A DNA stretch of 49,907 nucleotides from Burkholderiales bacterium. Its GTDB lineage: Bacteria > Pseudomonadota > Gammaproteobacteria > Burkholderiales > Burkholderiaceae_F. Of this stretch, positions 19,600-28,638 are shown in pieces. A program made the position numbers and the translations under genes. The stretch spans positions 1,274,281 through 1,324,187 of the forward strand of contig CP070661.1 in assembly GCA_020355165.1 (NCBI GenBank), read 5' to 3'. Each line of letters opens with the position of its first letter. The first letter of the stretch is position 1. Under the pieces are notes generated by a model that worked only from the letters and a program-made list of their open reading frames with translations, made no database searches and had not been told where the DNA came from.

Positions 19600-20769
19600 A
19601 TGAAACTGCCGCTGGCTTACGTCGCGCGCAACCTGTGGGTGCGCCGTCTGACGACGGTCCTGACCGCGGGCGGCATGGCGCTGGTGGTGTTCGTTTTCGC
19701 TGCGGTGCTGATGCTCGACGCCGGCCTGCGAGCGACGCTGGTGGCGACCGGCTCGGATCTCAACGTGCTCTTCATCCGCAAGGGCGCACAGACCGAGGTG
19801 CAGAGCGGCGTGGCGCGGGACCAGGCAGCGCTGATCGAGAGCCTGCCGCAGGTGGCTCGCGATGCCGAAGGCAGGCCACGCGTGTCGAAGGAAGTGGTCG
19901 TCCTGAACTCGCTGACCAAGGTCGACACGGGCCGGCGCAGCAACGTGCCGGTACGCGGCGTGACGCCGATGGGGCTGCAGCTGCGGCCGCACGTCAAGGT
20001 GGTCGACGGCCGACTGTTCCGGCCGGGCAGCAGCGAGATCATCGTCGGCGCCGCCGTTGCGCGCCAGTTTGCCGGCGTGCAGGTGGGGCAGAGCCTGTCG
20101 TTCGCGCAGCGCCAGTGGACGGTCGTCGGCGTATTCGACGCCGGTCGTACCGCGTTCGATTCAGAGATCTGGGGCGATGCCGAGCAGCTGGCGCAGGCGT
20201 TCCGGCGCTTCGGCGGCTACTCGTCGGTGATCGCGCGGCTCGCTTCGTACGACGACTTCGACCCCCTGCAGGCGGCGGTGGCCGGCGATCCGCGCCTGAC
20301 CGTCGAGGTCAAGCGCGAGCGCCAGTTCTACGAGGACCAGTCGCGGGCGCTTTCCAACTTCATCAGCTACCTCGGCGTGACGTTGTCGGTGATCTTCTCG
20401 CTCGGCGCGATCATCGGCGCCACGATCACTATGTACTCGTCGGTAGCCACGCGCACCGGCGAAATCGGGACGCTGCGCGCGCTTGGCTTCCGCCGCCGCG
20501 CCGTCCTCGCGGCGTTTCTGCTCGAGGCCCTTCTGCTCGCGCTGGCCGGCGGCATCGTCGGTCTTGTCGCGGCGACCTTCCTGCAGGCGATCACCATCTC
20601 GACCACCAATTTCCAGTCGTTCTCCGAGCTGGCCTTCTCCTTCACGCTGACGCCGAAGATCGCCGCGATCAGTCTCGCGTTCGCGCTTGCCATGGGCGTG
20701 GCCGGCGGTTTTCTGCCGGCCGTCAGGGCGTCGAGGATGAAAATCGTCGACGCGCTGCGGGCAGATTAG
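19600..20769 (+). CDS. ABC transporter permease, FtsX-like (second of pair)
   Basis: A 389-residue paralogue of the preceding gene, 15 bp behind it, with the same layout: N-terminal membrane segment (about 18-40), a MacB-type periplasmic domain (KGAQTEVQSGVARDQ and later the SEIIVGAAVARQF and VGQSLSF segments), and three C-terminal membrane segments with the FtsX motif EIGTLRALGFRRRAVL. It ends PAVRASRMKIVDALRAD. Two different permeases suggest a heterodimeric complex as in LolCDE-type systems, though substrate class is unknown. It is the last gene of the operon. Confidence 0.88.
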   Translation: MKLPLAYVARNLWVRRLTTVLTAGGMALVVFVFAAVLMLDAGLRATLVATGSDLNVLFIRKGAQTEVQSGVARDQAALIESLPQVARDAEGRPRVSKEVVVLNSLTKVDTGRRSNVPVRGVTPMGLQLRPHVKVVDGRLFRPGSSEIIVGAAVARQFAGVQVGQSLSFAQRQWTVVGVFDAGRTAFDSEIWGDAEQLAQAFRRFGGYSSVIARLASYDDFDPLQAAVAGDPRLTVEVKRERQFYEDQSRALSNFISYLGVTLSVIFSLGAIIGATITMYSSVATRTGEIGTLRALGFRRRAVLAAFLLEALLLALAGGIVGLVAATFLQAITISTTNFQSFSELAFSFTLTPKIAAISLAFALAMGVAGGFLPAVRASRMKIVDALRAD

Positions 20770-20804
20770 CTGCGGGGTCGCTCTTGTCGCGGCTCGTGCG
20801 CGGC

Positions 20805-22217
20805 TCAGGCGGTATCGGTCGGCTCCGGCGTTGCGCTGGTGTCGGCCAGCGCGGCCAGCGCGGCCAGCGGTAGCGGCTTGAGCGGCGGGCGGATCCGGTA
20901 GTAGCCGACCTCCTCCGGGCTGAGGCGGTTTTCGCGGGCGAGGATCGCGGCGACCGTCGGCCCGCACACGCGCCCCTGACACGGCCCCATGCCGCAGCGG
21001 CTGAAGAACTTGGTCTGGTTCGGGCCGCGGCAGCCGATCCTGGTCATCGAGCGGATCTCGCCGGCGGTCACCTCTTCGCATCGACACACGATCGTTTCGT
21101 CGGGCGGGTTGGTGATCCAGGGCGGCGGCGCGTACGCCGCGTCGAGCAGCGGACGGATGCGCAGGTGACGACGGATCTCGGCGCGCGGTGGTGCGGCGCG
21201 TTGTTCCAGTTCGGCCTCGGTCAGCTTGCCGAGTGCACGAGCCGCATCGAGCGCGGCGATCACGCCGCCGGATTCCGCGACCCGTGCGCCACCAATGCCG
21301 GCGCCGTCGCCGGCCACGGTCACGCGCGGATGCGACGTCCGGCCCCACGCGTCGCATTGCGGCTGCCAGGCCTGCTGCGCTTCGTTCCAGCGGTGCTCGA
21401 GCCGCATCAGCCGCGTCAGTTGTGTGTTCGGAATCACACCGAAGTGCAGCAGCACCGTGTCCGCCTCGATCGTGATCGTCTTCCCGGCGACGCGCGCCTG
21501 CAGCGCCCGAACGCGCTCGTCGCCGATGACCCGCATTGCCTCGGCGCCGCGGACCCAGCGCGTTCGGCTGCCGCGCAGGGCGCGCATCATCGCCAGGCCC
21601 TTGGCCAGGTATTCGACGGCGCCCAGTGCACGCGGCAGGTGCGGCGCGGCGCCGATCAGGTCGGACAGGCGCGTGGTTTCCACCAGTGCGGTCACGTCGG
21701 CGCCCGCTTCGCGCAGCTGGTTGGCCACCAGCAGCAGCAGCGGCCCGTTTCCGGCGAGCGCCACCCGGCCGGCTGGAATGCTGGCGGCGGTCTTCAGCAG
21801 AAGCTGCGCGGCGCCCGCGTACATCACGCCGGGCAACGTCCAGCCGGGCACCGGCGTGGCACGCTCGATCGCACCGGTGGCGACGATCAGGTGGCCTGTG
21901 CGCACCTGCCGCGCGGCACCGTCGTGCAGATAGGCGACGTTGAGGTCCGCGTCGACATCCCAGACCGGCGCGCCGTGCAGGACGCGCACCGATGAAGTGG
22001 CGAGCGCGTCGCTGAGCGTGCGGCCATGTCGATAATCCGGCCCGAGCTTTTCGGCGAGCGCGGCCGGCACCGAGGTGATGCCGCGATAGATCTGGCCGCC
22101 CGGCGCGGCCTGTTCGTCGAGCAGCAGCACGCGCAGTCCGAGCGCTGCGGACGTCGTGGCGGCACTGATGCCGGCGGGGCCGCAGCCGATGACGACGACG
22201 TCGGATTCCCCGATCAT
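20805..22217 (-). CDS. FAD/NAD(P)-binding oxidoreductase with C-terminal BFD-like [2Fe-2S] domain (HcnB/OoxA-like)
   Basis: A 470-residue flavoprotein, the large (alpha) subunit of a three-part amine dehydrogenase. The N-terminal dinucleotide fold has VVVIGCGPAGISAA, followed by LLDEQAAPGGQIYRG and a second fold VALAGNGPLLLLVANQL; ATVAGDGAGIGG-type residues close the FAD site. The C-terminus (from about 375) carries the Cys pattern VCRCEEVT ... SRCGMGPCQGRVCG, which ligates a [2Fe-2S] cluster. This architecture is shared by hydrogen cyanide synthase HcnB, opine oxidase OoxA and D-hydroxyproline dehydrogenase subunits. Its ATG overlaps the stop of the small ferredoxin-like gene (ATGA). The true substrate is unknown. 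Confidence 0.9.
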   Translation of the reverse strand: MIGESDVVVIGCGPAGISAATTSAALGLRVLLLDEQAAPGGQIYRGITSVPAALAEKLGPDYRHGRTLSDALATSSVRVLHGAPVWDVDADLNVAYLHDGAARQVRTGHLIVATGAIERATPVPGWTLPGVMYAGAAQLLLKTAASIPAGRVALAGNGPLLLLVANQLREAGADVTALVETTRLSDLIGAAPHLPRALGAVEYLAKGLAMMRALRGSRTRWVRGAEAMRVIGDERVRALQARVAGKTITIEADTVLLHFGVIPNTQLTRLMRLEHRWNEAQQAWQPQCDAWGRTSHPRVTVAGDGAGIGGARVAESGGVIAALDAARALGKLTEAELEQRAAPPRAEIRRHLRIRPLLDAAYAPPPWITNPPDETIVCRCEEVTAGEIRSMTRIGCRGPNQTKFFSRCGMGPCQGRVCGPTVAAILARENRLSPEEVGYYRIRPPLKPLPLAALAALADTSATPEPTDTA

Positions 22218-22522
22218 GCCTGCGCCCCGACCCGCCGCGCGGCATGCTGCAGGCGGATCCTCATGCCGGGGCGCACGATCACCATGCACGACTGCTGGTT
22301 CGCCGCGCCGTCGATCTCGACCAGGCAGTCGAAGCAGATCCCCATCAGGCACAGCGGCGCGCGCGGTGCGCCCGACACCGGCGTATGGCGGAAGGACACG
22401 CGCCCGGCATTGAGCAGCGCCGCGGCGACGGATTCGCCGGCACGGGCTGACACGGGCTGTCCGTCGACGACGATGTCGACGCACGCCGCGTTGGCGTCAA
22501 TGGACTCGAGACGTCGGAACAT
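22214..22522 (-). CDS. Small [2Fe-2S] ferredoxin-like subunit (HcnA-like)
   Basis: A 102-residue protein with a plant-type ferredoxin fold. Cys58, Cys63, Cys66 and Cys79 form the C-x4-C-x2-C-x12-C pattern (CLMGICFDC, then SC), with the family's VDGQPVSARAGESVAAALL near the start. It matches the gamma subunit of HcnABC/opine-oxidase-type dehydrogenases and the N-terminal part of sarcosine oxidase alpha. It probably carries electrons between the two flavin subunits encoded on either side. The ATG lies 26 bp inside the end of the upstream oxidoreductase gene, and the stop overlaps the start of the next gene. Confidence 0.9.
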   Translation of the reverse strand: MFRRLESIDANAACVDIVVDGQPVSARAGESVAAALLNAGRVSFRHTPVSGAPRAPLCLMGICFDCLVEIDGAANQQSCMVIVRPGMRIRLQHAARRVGAQA

Positions 22523-23621
22523 CGAAACGCCTTGCAGTAAACGGCGTGATCTCCGGCGGCCGCTCGCCGCCGCAGATCCATCGCGACAGGTCGTCGGCGT
22601 GCACGGCGGCGAGCGTGATGCCGCTGTGGCAGGTGACCACGAACGCGCCTGGGAATCTCGTCGAAGCTTCGTAGATCGGCAGTCCGTCGGCGGTCATCAC
22701 GCGCAGCGCGCCCCAGGCGCGCACGACGTTGATGCTGGCGAGCAGCGGGAAGATCCGCACCGCGCGCTGCGCGATGTGCGCCAGCTCGATGCGCGACGTG
22801 CGGTCGTCGAATCCGACGTCCTCCTTCGAGTCGCCGATCTGCAGGCTGCCCTCGCCGGTCTGCCGCACGTGCAGCGTCGGATAGCGTAGGAACGGCTGCA
22901 CGCGCTCGCAGACGAGGATCTCGCCGCGGTTCGGCTGCACGGGCGCCGCCAGCCCGACCTTCGGCGCCAGATCGCGATTGCCGAGCCCGGCTGTCAGCAC
23001 GATGCGCGGCGCGCTGAATCGCCCCGATTCGGTGGTGACGTCGAAGACGCCGCCGCGGTGCGCGACGTCCTTCACCTTGTGCCCCGATGCGACCTGGCCG
23101 CCGCGCTGGGTGAGGCCCTGCAGCAACGCACGCAGCAGGCGCAGCGGGCTGGTGTGGCCGTCGAGAGGCCCCAGCGTGGCACCGACGACATCGGGACCGA
23201 TCTCGGGGCACAGCTTCGCCGTTGCGCCGTGATCGAGCACTTCGAACGGATAGTCGGCGCCGATCGAATCGCGCAGCTGCGTCAGCATCGCGCGGCGGCC
23301 GTCGAGTTCGTCCTCGTCGAGGCACATGTACAGGCCGCCACGCTGTTCGAGCTCTACGTCGACGCCGGTCTCCTCAAGCAGCGCGCGCGCCAGCGCCGGC
23401 CAGGCCGCCGCGGAACGCAGCGTCCAGCGCACATAGGTCGGCGCGCCGACGCCCTTGCCCTGCACCCACACCAGGCCGAAATTGCCGCGTGCGGCGCGGA
23501 AGGCGACGTCTCCCTCGTCGAGCAGTCGAACCGACTTGCCGAGACGCGCCAGACCGTAGGCGAGGCTGGCGCCGACGATGCCGCCGCCGACGACGAGGAC
23601 GTCGCTTTCGTTCCCGTTCAT
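22497..23621 (-). CDS. FAD-dependent amino acid/amine oxidoreductase (DadA/HcnC-like)
   Basis: A 374-residue D-amino-acid-oxidase-family flavoprotein. The N-terminal Rossmann motif is VLVVGGGIVGASLAYGLARLG and the C-terminus closes with GALRVMTADGLPIYE and VTCHSGITLAAVHADDL, the FAD-contact segment of the family. It should be the catalytic (beta) subunit that oxidises the C-N bond of an imported amino acid or amine, passing electrons to the iron-sulfur and FAD subunits downstream. Its ATG overlaps the stop of the permease gene (ATGA), tying the enzyme to the importer. Opines, secondary amino acids or polyamine-like compounds are candidate substrates; sequence alone does not decide. Confidence 0.9.
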   Translation of the reverse strand: MNGNESDVLVVGGGIVGASLAYGLARLGKSVRLLDEGDVAFRAARGNFGLVWVQGKGVGAPTYVRWTLRSAAAWPALARALLEETGVDVELEQRGGLYMCLDEDELDGRRAMLTQLRDSIGADYPFEVLDHGATAKLCPEIGPDVVGATLGPLDGHTSPLRLLRALLQGLTQRGGQVASGHKVKDVAHRGGVFDVTTESGRFSAPRIVLTAGLGNRDLAPKVGLAAPVQPNRGEILVCERVQPFLRYPTLHVRQTGEGSLQIGDSKEDVGFDDRTSRIELAHIAQRAVRIFPLLASINVVRAWGALRVMTADGLPIYEASTRFPGAFVVTCHSGITLAAVHADDLSRWICGGERPPEITPFTARRFDVPTSRVH

Positions 23622-24412
23622 GTCTTGCCCGCGAGGATGCGGTCGAGACCGTAGAAGCGGTCGAGCGCGATCATCAGCACCAGGGTCAGCACGATCAGCA
23701 CCGTCGAGATCGATGCCAGCAGCGGATCGATCGTGTGCACGATGTGGTGGTACATCTTGACCGGCAGCGTCTGCGTCGCCGGCGAGGCGACGAATACCGA
23801 CATCGTCAGCTCGTCGAAGCTGGTGATGAACGAGATCATCCAGCCGCCGGCCACGCCCGGGATCAGCAGCGGCAGCTCGATGCGCCGGAACACCGTCCAG
23901 CGCGACGCGCCCAGCGACTCCGCAGCCTGCGCGACTGCGCGGTCGAAGCCGGTGGCCGCGGCGATCACGAGCCGCAGCACGTACGGCAGTACGACGACCA
24001 CGTGCGCCAACGTCAGCCCGTAGAGCGTGCCCTGCGCGCCGATCTGCGTGAAAAAACGCAGCAGGGCGATGCCGAGCACGACATGCGGAACCATCAGCGG
24101 CGACAGCATCATGCCCAGCAGTGCCTCGCGGCCGGGAAAGCGGTGCCACGCGATCGCCATGCCCGCCGGGATCGCCAGCAGCGTGGCGCCGGTCGCGGCC
24201 GCGGCCGCCAGGCCGATGCTGCGCCAGAAGGCGTCGATGAAATCGTCGTTGACCAGGATCGCCCTGAACCAGCGGAACGAGGCGCCATCGAACGGCAGCG
24301 AGATGTAGCCCTTGTCGGTGAAGGCGACCAGGACCACCATCACCAGCGGCGCGACCATGAAGATCGCGAACGCCGCGTGAAAGACCCACAGGGTCGGCCC
24401 GATGCGCCTCAT
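23618..24412 (-). CDS. ABC transporter permease, PotC-like
   Basis: A 264-residue inner-membrane permease with about six membrane segments. The cytoplasmic EAA loop reads AVAQAAESLGASRWTVFRRIELP, the coupling site for the ATPase, and the segment ISFITSFDELTMSVFVASP is typical of PotC in spermidine/putrescine-type importers. It begins 87 bp after the first permease and its stop overlaps the start of the oxidoreductase gene. It works with the PotB-like permease, PotA-like ATPase and PotD-like binding protein of the same operon. Confidence 0.92.
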   Translation of the reverse strand: MRRIGPTLWVFHAAFAIFMVAPLVMVVLVAFTDKGYISLPFDGASFRWFRAILVNDDFIDAFWRSIGLAAAAATGATLLAIPAGMAIAWHRFPGREALLGMMLSPLMVPHVVLGIALLRFFTQIGAQGTLYGLTLAHVVVVLPYVLRLVIAAATGFDRAVAQAAESLGASRWTVFRRIELPLLIPGVAGGWMISFITSFDELTMSVFVASPATQTLPVKMYHHIVHTIDPLLASISTVLIVLTLVLMIALDRFYGLDRILAGKT

Positions 24413-24499
24413 GACGCCGTCCGTGCGCCTCGCGCGCTCACTGGATTACCGTCCGCGCTTCGCGCTGCGGAATGAGCGCTTCGCGGCGGCCGTACGCGC

Positions 24500-25360
24500 T
24501 CATGTGAACACCTGCCGGAAGCGGCGTTCGACGACGCGGTTCAGTCCGAGCGTGATCGCCAGCACGGCGATCAGCAGCAGCACCGCGATGGCGGCGCCGA
24601 GCGGCCAGTTGAGCGTGCTCAGGAACTCGTCGTAGGCGGCGGTGGGCACGACTTTCAGCCGCCGGCCGCCGATGATCGACGGCGTCGCGAAGGCGCTGGC
24701 GGCGAGCGCGAAGACGATCAGCGCGCCGGACAGGATGCCCGGCATGACCTGCGGAAAGACGATGCGCAGCATGACGGTGGCGCGCGAGGCGCCGAGCGAC
24801 TCGGCGGCCTGTTCGGTGGCCGGATCGAGCTTCTGCAGCGACGTCCACACCGCGAGCACCATGAACGGCACGAGTACGTGTACCAGGGCCACCAGCACGC
24901 CGGTGAAGGTGAACATCATGCGTACCGGCGTGTCGATCAGGCCGAGCCAGCGCAGCGTGTCGTTGATCACCCCCTCGGAGCCCATCAGCACGGCCCAGCC
25001 GAGCGTGCGCACCACCACCGAGATCAGCAGCGGCCCGAGCACCACGACCATGAACACCGCGCGCCACCGCTTCGGCAGGTGCATCAGCACGTAGGCCTCG
25101 GGAACGCCGATCAGCACGCTGATGACGGTGACCAGCAGCGCCAGCCAGAACGAGCGCAGGAAGATCTCGTGGTAGTAGCTGTCAGTGAGCACTTCCCGGT
25201 AGTTGGCCCAGGTGAGCCTGTCGCCGACGCCGATGGCCGGGTCGAAGGGGAAGAAGCTCAGCGACAGCGTCAGCACCAGCGGCGCCGCCACCAGCGCCAG
25301 GATCACCAGGGTGCCCGGTGCGGTCAGCCAGTACGGCGTGGCGCGGGCGGTCGTGCTCAC
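24500..25360 (-). CDS. ABC transporter permease, PotB-like
   Basis: A 286-residue permease with six predicted membrane segments, the first at about 12-34. The EAA loop (EQAAESLGASRATVMLRIVF) is well conserved. It pairs with the next permease. Its ATG overlaps the stop of the ATPase gene (ATGA). Within the family, PotB-type permeases serve polyamines, opines, phosphonates or related compounds, so the substrate must be inferred from the coupled dehydrogenase. Confidence 0.92.
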   Translation of the reverse strand: MSTTARATPYWLTAPGTLVILALVAAPLVLTLSLSFFPFDPAIGVGDRLTWANYREVLTDSYYHEIFLRSFWLALLVTVISVLIGVPEAYVLMHLPKRWRAVFMVVVLGPLLISVVVRTLGWAVLMGSEGVINDTLRWLGLIDTPVRMMFTFTGVLVALVHVLVPFMVLAVWTSLQKLDPATEQAAESLGASRATVMLRIVFPQVMPGILSGALIVFALAASAFATPSIIGGRRLKVVPTAAYDEFLSTLNWPLGAAIAVLLLIAVLAITLGLNRVVERRFRQVFT

Positions 25361-26412
25361 GACGCGGCTCCGGCCTCGTGCGGCAGCACGCGTGCGTGCT
25401 GCGGCGACCAGGCGAGCGAGACTCGGTCGCCCTCGTTGAACTCCGGCAGTCCGGTGTTCGGCAGCGTGACCTGCACGTGGCCGACGTCGGTGGCCACCTG
25501 GAACAGCCAGTAGTTGCCGAGAAAGGCGCGCGCCTCGACCGTGCCGCCGAGCATCGCACGGTCTGCGCTGACGAAGCTGATCTTCTCCGGGCGCACGACG
25601 TAGTCGACCGTGCCGACGACCGAACCGTCGCTGGCCGGCAGGCTGTGCGCGCCGACCTGAACCGGCGCCTGGCCGCCTTCGCGACGGCCGACTAAGACAT
25701 TCGCCTTGCCGAGAAAGGTCGAGGCGAAGCGGCCATTCGGCTGCTCGTACATCTCGTAGGGCTTGCCGACCTGCTCGATGCGGCCGAGATTCATCAGCAC
25801 CACGCGGTCCGACAGCGTCATCGCCTCTTCCTGGTCGTGGGTGACCATGATCGTGGTGACGCCGATATGGTGCTGCAGCGCACGCAGTTCGATCTGCATC
25901 TCGTGGCGCAGCTTGGCGTCGAGCGCGCCGAGCGGTTCGTCGAGCAGCAGTACCGGGGGCTTGATCACCAGCGCGCGGGCCAGCGCCACGCGCTGCCGCT
26001 GGCCGCCGGACAGTTCGCGCGGATAGCGCTCGGCCAGCGCCTCGAGGTGCACCAGCGCAAGCGCCTCGTCGATGCGCGCCTTGCGCTCGCTGCGGTCGAC
26101 TTTGCGCATCTCGAGACCGAAGCCGACGTTCTCAGTCACCGTCATGTGCGGAAACAGCGCGTAGCTCTGAAACACAATTCCCAGACCGCGCCGGCTCGGC
26201 TTCTGCTGCGTGATGTCGTGGCCGTCGAGCTGGATCGATCCGGCGGTCGGCGTGACGAAGCCGGCGACCATCTGCAGCATCGTCGTCTTGCCGCAGCCGG
26301 ACGGCCCGAGCAGCGAGACGTACTCGCCGCGCTCGACGGTGAGGTCGAAGTCCTGCACGGCGACCACGCTGTCGTAGCGCTTGGTCAGCCCGCGAAGCAC
26401 GAGAAAGCTCAT
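25357..26412 (-). CDS. ABC transporter ATP-binding protein, PotA-like
   Basis: A 351-residue importer ATPase. Walker A GPSGCGKT, Q-loop IVFQSYALFPHMTV, signature LSGGQRQRVALARAL, Walker B LLLDEPLGALD and switch His in MVTHDQEEAMTL are intact. A C-terminal TOBE regulatory domain of about 110 residues follows (from GKANVLVGRREG). The ATG at 26412 is chosen because AGGGG lies six to seven bases upstream; a start at 26445 would add 11 residues. It is the second gene of the operon, after the binding protein. Confidence 0.94.
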   Translation of the reverse strand: MSFLVLRGLTKRYDSVVAVQDFDLTVERGEYVSLLGPSGCGKTTMLQMVAGFVTPTAGSIQLDGHDITQQKPSRRGLGIVFQSYALFPHMTVTENVGFGLEMRKVDRSERKARIDEALALVHLEALAERYPRELSGGQRQRVALARALVIKPPVLLLDEPLGALDAKLRHEMQIELRALQHHIGVTTIMVTHDQEEAMTLSDRVVLMNLGRIEQVGKPYEMYEQPNGRFASTFLGKANVLVGRREGGQAPVQVGAHSLPASDGSVVGTVDYVVRPEKISFVSADRAMLGGTVEARAFLGNYWLFQVATDVGHVQVTLPNTGLPEFNEGDRVSLAWSPQHARVLPHEAGAAS

Positions 26413-26515
26413 CGCACGCCCCTGTGGAGTGAAGCTGCGGGGCACAGGGCGCGGCGCGCCCTGCGGGATCAGGGAAGAATCGCGGACGCGCCGCCGGCGG
26501 CAGCGCGTCGTTCGC

Positions 26516-27550
26516 TCAGCGCTCGATCGTGCGGTTCCAGCGGTTGGTCCACTCGGCGCGCGACGGGTTGATCACGTTGTAGTTCACCGAGATCAGCTTG
26601 TCGACGCGCTCCGGACCGAAGACGACCTTCTGGGCGACCTCGGGCGGGACCTTGGTGGTCTTGTTGACCGGGCCCCAGCCCTGCCGCTGTGCGAGCTGGG
26701 CCTGCACTTCGGCGGACAGCAGGTAATGCAGCATGGCCTTGCCGAGTTCCGGCTGGGGTGCGCCCTCGACGACGCATACCGCGGTCATGATGCTGATCGC
26801 GCCTTCCTTCGGATAGACGAACTCCACCGGTGCGCCCTGGTCGATCACCGCCTGCACGCGGCCGTTGCCCCACACCACGAGCGCGCCTTCGCCGGTCTGC
26901 ATCATCTGCGCCATGCGCCCCGGCGAGCCTTCCCATGCGAGGACGTTCGGCGCGACCTGCTTCTGCATGAACTCGAAGCCGGGATCGATCTTCTCTTCGC
27001 TGCCGCCGTGCAGGCGCGCGGACATCACCAGCGTCAGCAGGCCGTAGCCGTTGGTGATCGGCGGGACGACGACCTTGCCCTTGTATTTCGGGTCGGCCAG
27101 ATCGTTCCACGAGGTCGGCGGCGCCCAGCCGTTGCGCTTGAAGACCTCCTTGTTGTAGGCCAGCCCGGTGGCGATGAAGCCCAGTCCGATCGAGCGGTCG
27201 CCGATCATCTTCGCGTTCGAGTACAGCTCCTTCATCACCGGACCGTCAGGCAGCGGCGCGCAGAGCTTCTGCTCGACCGCCTGGTACATCGGGCCGTCGT
27301 CGATCAGCGCCACCGACAGGTCCTGCTTGCCGCGCTGCGCGGCGAGCTTGGCCAGCGTGTCGGTCGAGTTGCCGGGCACGTAGACCACCTTGGCGTTGTG
27401 CTTGGCCTCGAAGGCGGGAATGATCTTCTCGCGGAACAGCTGCTCGGTCGAACCGCCATAGGCGCCGACGTAGATCGTCGTCTGCGCCGCACAGACCGAC
27501 GAAGCCAGGCCGATGGCGACGGCAAGCGCAGTCTTCTTCATCGAGATCAT
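26516..27550 (-). CDS. ABC transporter solute-binding protein (PotD/family 1-like)
   Basis: A 344-residue periplasmic binding protein. The signal peptide (about 1-25, MISMKKTALAVAIGLASSVCA) ends with an Ala-x-Ala-type site. The mature protein has GAYGGSTEQLFREKIIPAFE and, later, GFIATGLAYNKEVFKRNGW, a family hallmark that lines the ligand cleft, then DLADPKYKGKV. This matches the spermidine/putrescine, iron and opine-like binding protein group. The ATG at 27550 has AGAGGAGA upstream. It is the first gene of the leftward operon, divergent from a LysR regulator across a 138-bp spacer. Confidence 0.92.
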   Translation of the reverse strand: MISMKKTALAVAIGLASSVCAAQTTIYVGAYGGSTEQLFREKIIPAFEAKHNAKVVYVPGNSTDTLAKLAAQRGKQDLSVALIDDGPMYQAVEQKLCAPLPDGPVMKELYSNAKMIGDRSIGLGFIATGLAYNKEVFKRNGWAPPTSWNDLADPKYKGKVVVPPITNGYGLLTLVMSARLHGGSEEKIDPGFEFMQKQVAPNVLAWEGSPGRMAQMMQTGEGALVVWGNGRVQAVIDQGAPVEFVYPKEGAISIMTAVCVVEGAPQPELGKAMLHYLLSAEVQAQLAQRQGWGPVNKTTKVPPEVAQKVVFGPERVDKLISVNYNVINPSRAEWTNRWNRTIER

Positions 27551-27688
27551 CGCGAAGTCTCCTCTGGAAGGGTCGAGGCGCTGGCCTGATTGCCGCGCTC
27601 TTCGTTGTTGTGCGTCGCGAGAAGTTAACGAAAGGCGCAGATAATTTCCAATAAAATTTCCTGTCCTGTTGATACGAAAATCTTATAT
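27551..27688. promoter_or_regulatory. Divergent promoter and candidate LysR operator region
   Basis: This 138-bp spacer separates the importer operon from the LysR gene and contains the most AT-rich patch of the region (about 27640-27690). Two direct copies of AATTTCC lie at 27643-27649 and 27655-27661, 12 bp apart. TAAAAT (27652-27657) could be a -10 for the LysR gene, and on the other strand AGGACA, 17 bp, TTATCT (27667 down to 27639) could serve the importer. Promoter assignments are tentative. Confidence 0.45.
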
Positions 27689-28591
27689 ATGACGAGCGGC
27701 CTGAACCTGCGCCAGCTGGAGGCCTTTCGCGCCACGATGCACGCCGGCACGGTGGTGGCCGCCGCCGGTCTGCTCAACGTCACGCAGCCGGCGGTCAGCC
27801 GGCTCATTGCCGAACTCGAAAGGCGCATCGGTTTCGCGCTGTTCGAGCGGCGCGGGCGCCGGCTGGTGCCCACCGCCGAGGCCCAGCAGCTGTACCGGGA
27901 GATCGAGCGGCTTCAACTCGGTGTCGAGCGCGTGGCGCAGGTCGCCGCCGACATCAAGCTGCGGCGCGCCGGGGCGCTGCGCCTGGCGGTGCTGCCGGCG
28001 CTGGCGCAGTGGTTTGCGCCGCGGGTGGCAACCCGGTTCCTGTCGACGCGTCCCGACGTGACACTGTTCATCGACAGCCTGCCGTCGCGGCAGATTGCCG
28101 ATCTGGTGGCGATCCACCAGTACGACCTCGGCGTCGTCGAGCGGCCCGCGCCGCGGCCGGCGCTCGAAATCGAACCTTTCGAGGGCATCGAGACGGTGGC
28201 CGTGCTGCCGGCGCGCCACCGACTGGCGGCGCGCGAAGTCATCGCGACGCGCGACCTGGATGGCGAACGGCTGGTGCTGCTGTCGCACCACAGCCGGCTG
28301 CGCTACAGGCTCGAGGAACTGTTCGCACGCCGGCGCGTCGTGCCCAACGTCGTGCTGGAGACGCCGCAGTCGACGATTGCCTGCGCGCTGGTGGCGGCCG
28401 GGGCGGGCATCACGCTGGTGTCCCGTGTGGCTGCCGCCTCCTATGCATGGCGCAACGTCGCGGTGCGGCCGCTGAAGGACCGGGTCACCTCCGATTTCGC
28501 GCTGATCTACCCGGTCGTGGGCGGGCGGTCGCGGCTGGTCGAGGTGCTGGCGGCGGAACTTCGTGCCGAGATCCGCTCGCTTCTGGCCTGA
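27689..28591 (+). CDS. LysR-family transcriptional regulator
   Basis: A 300-residue regulator. The N-terminal winged helix-turn-helix reads LNLRQLEAFRATMHAGTVVAAAGLLNVTQPAVSRLIAELERR, followed by a linker helix and a periplasmic-binding-protein-like effector domain (from about residue 90, RAGALRLAVLPALAQ). It is divergent from the importer/dehydrogenase operon, the usual position for a regulator controlling that operon in response to its substrate. The start codon overlaps an AT-rich TTATATATG run with no Shine-Dalgarno, so a leaderless or atypical start is possible. Confidence 0.93.
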   Translation: MTSGLNLRQLEAFRATMHAGTVVAAAGLLNVTQPAVSRLIAELERRIGFALFERRGRRLVPTAEAQQLYREIERLQLGVERVAQVAADIKLRRAGALRLAVLPALAQWFAPRVATRFLSTRPDVTLFIDSLPSRQIADLVAIHQYDLGVVERPAPRPALEIEPFEGIETVAVLPARHRLAAREVIATRDLDGERLVLLSHHSRLRYRLEELFARRRVVPNVVLETPQSTIACALVAAGAGITLVSRVAAASYAWRNVAVRPLKDRVTSDFALIYPVVGGRSRLVEVLAAELRAEIRSLLA

Positions 28592-28638
28592 GGCGCGCTC
28601 CGCGCTACGCTTGTCGGCCGGAACAAGGGGAGTCCGCA

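Noticed and set aside
24413..24499. Possible small gene between the two permease genes
   Set aside because: The 87-bp spacer has no start with ribosome binding site and no plausible peptide.
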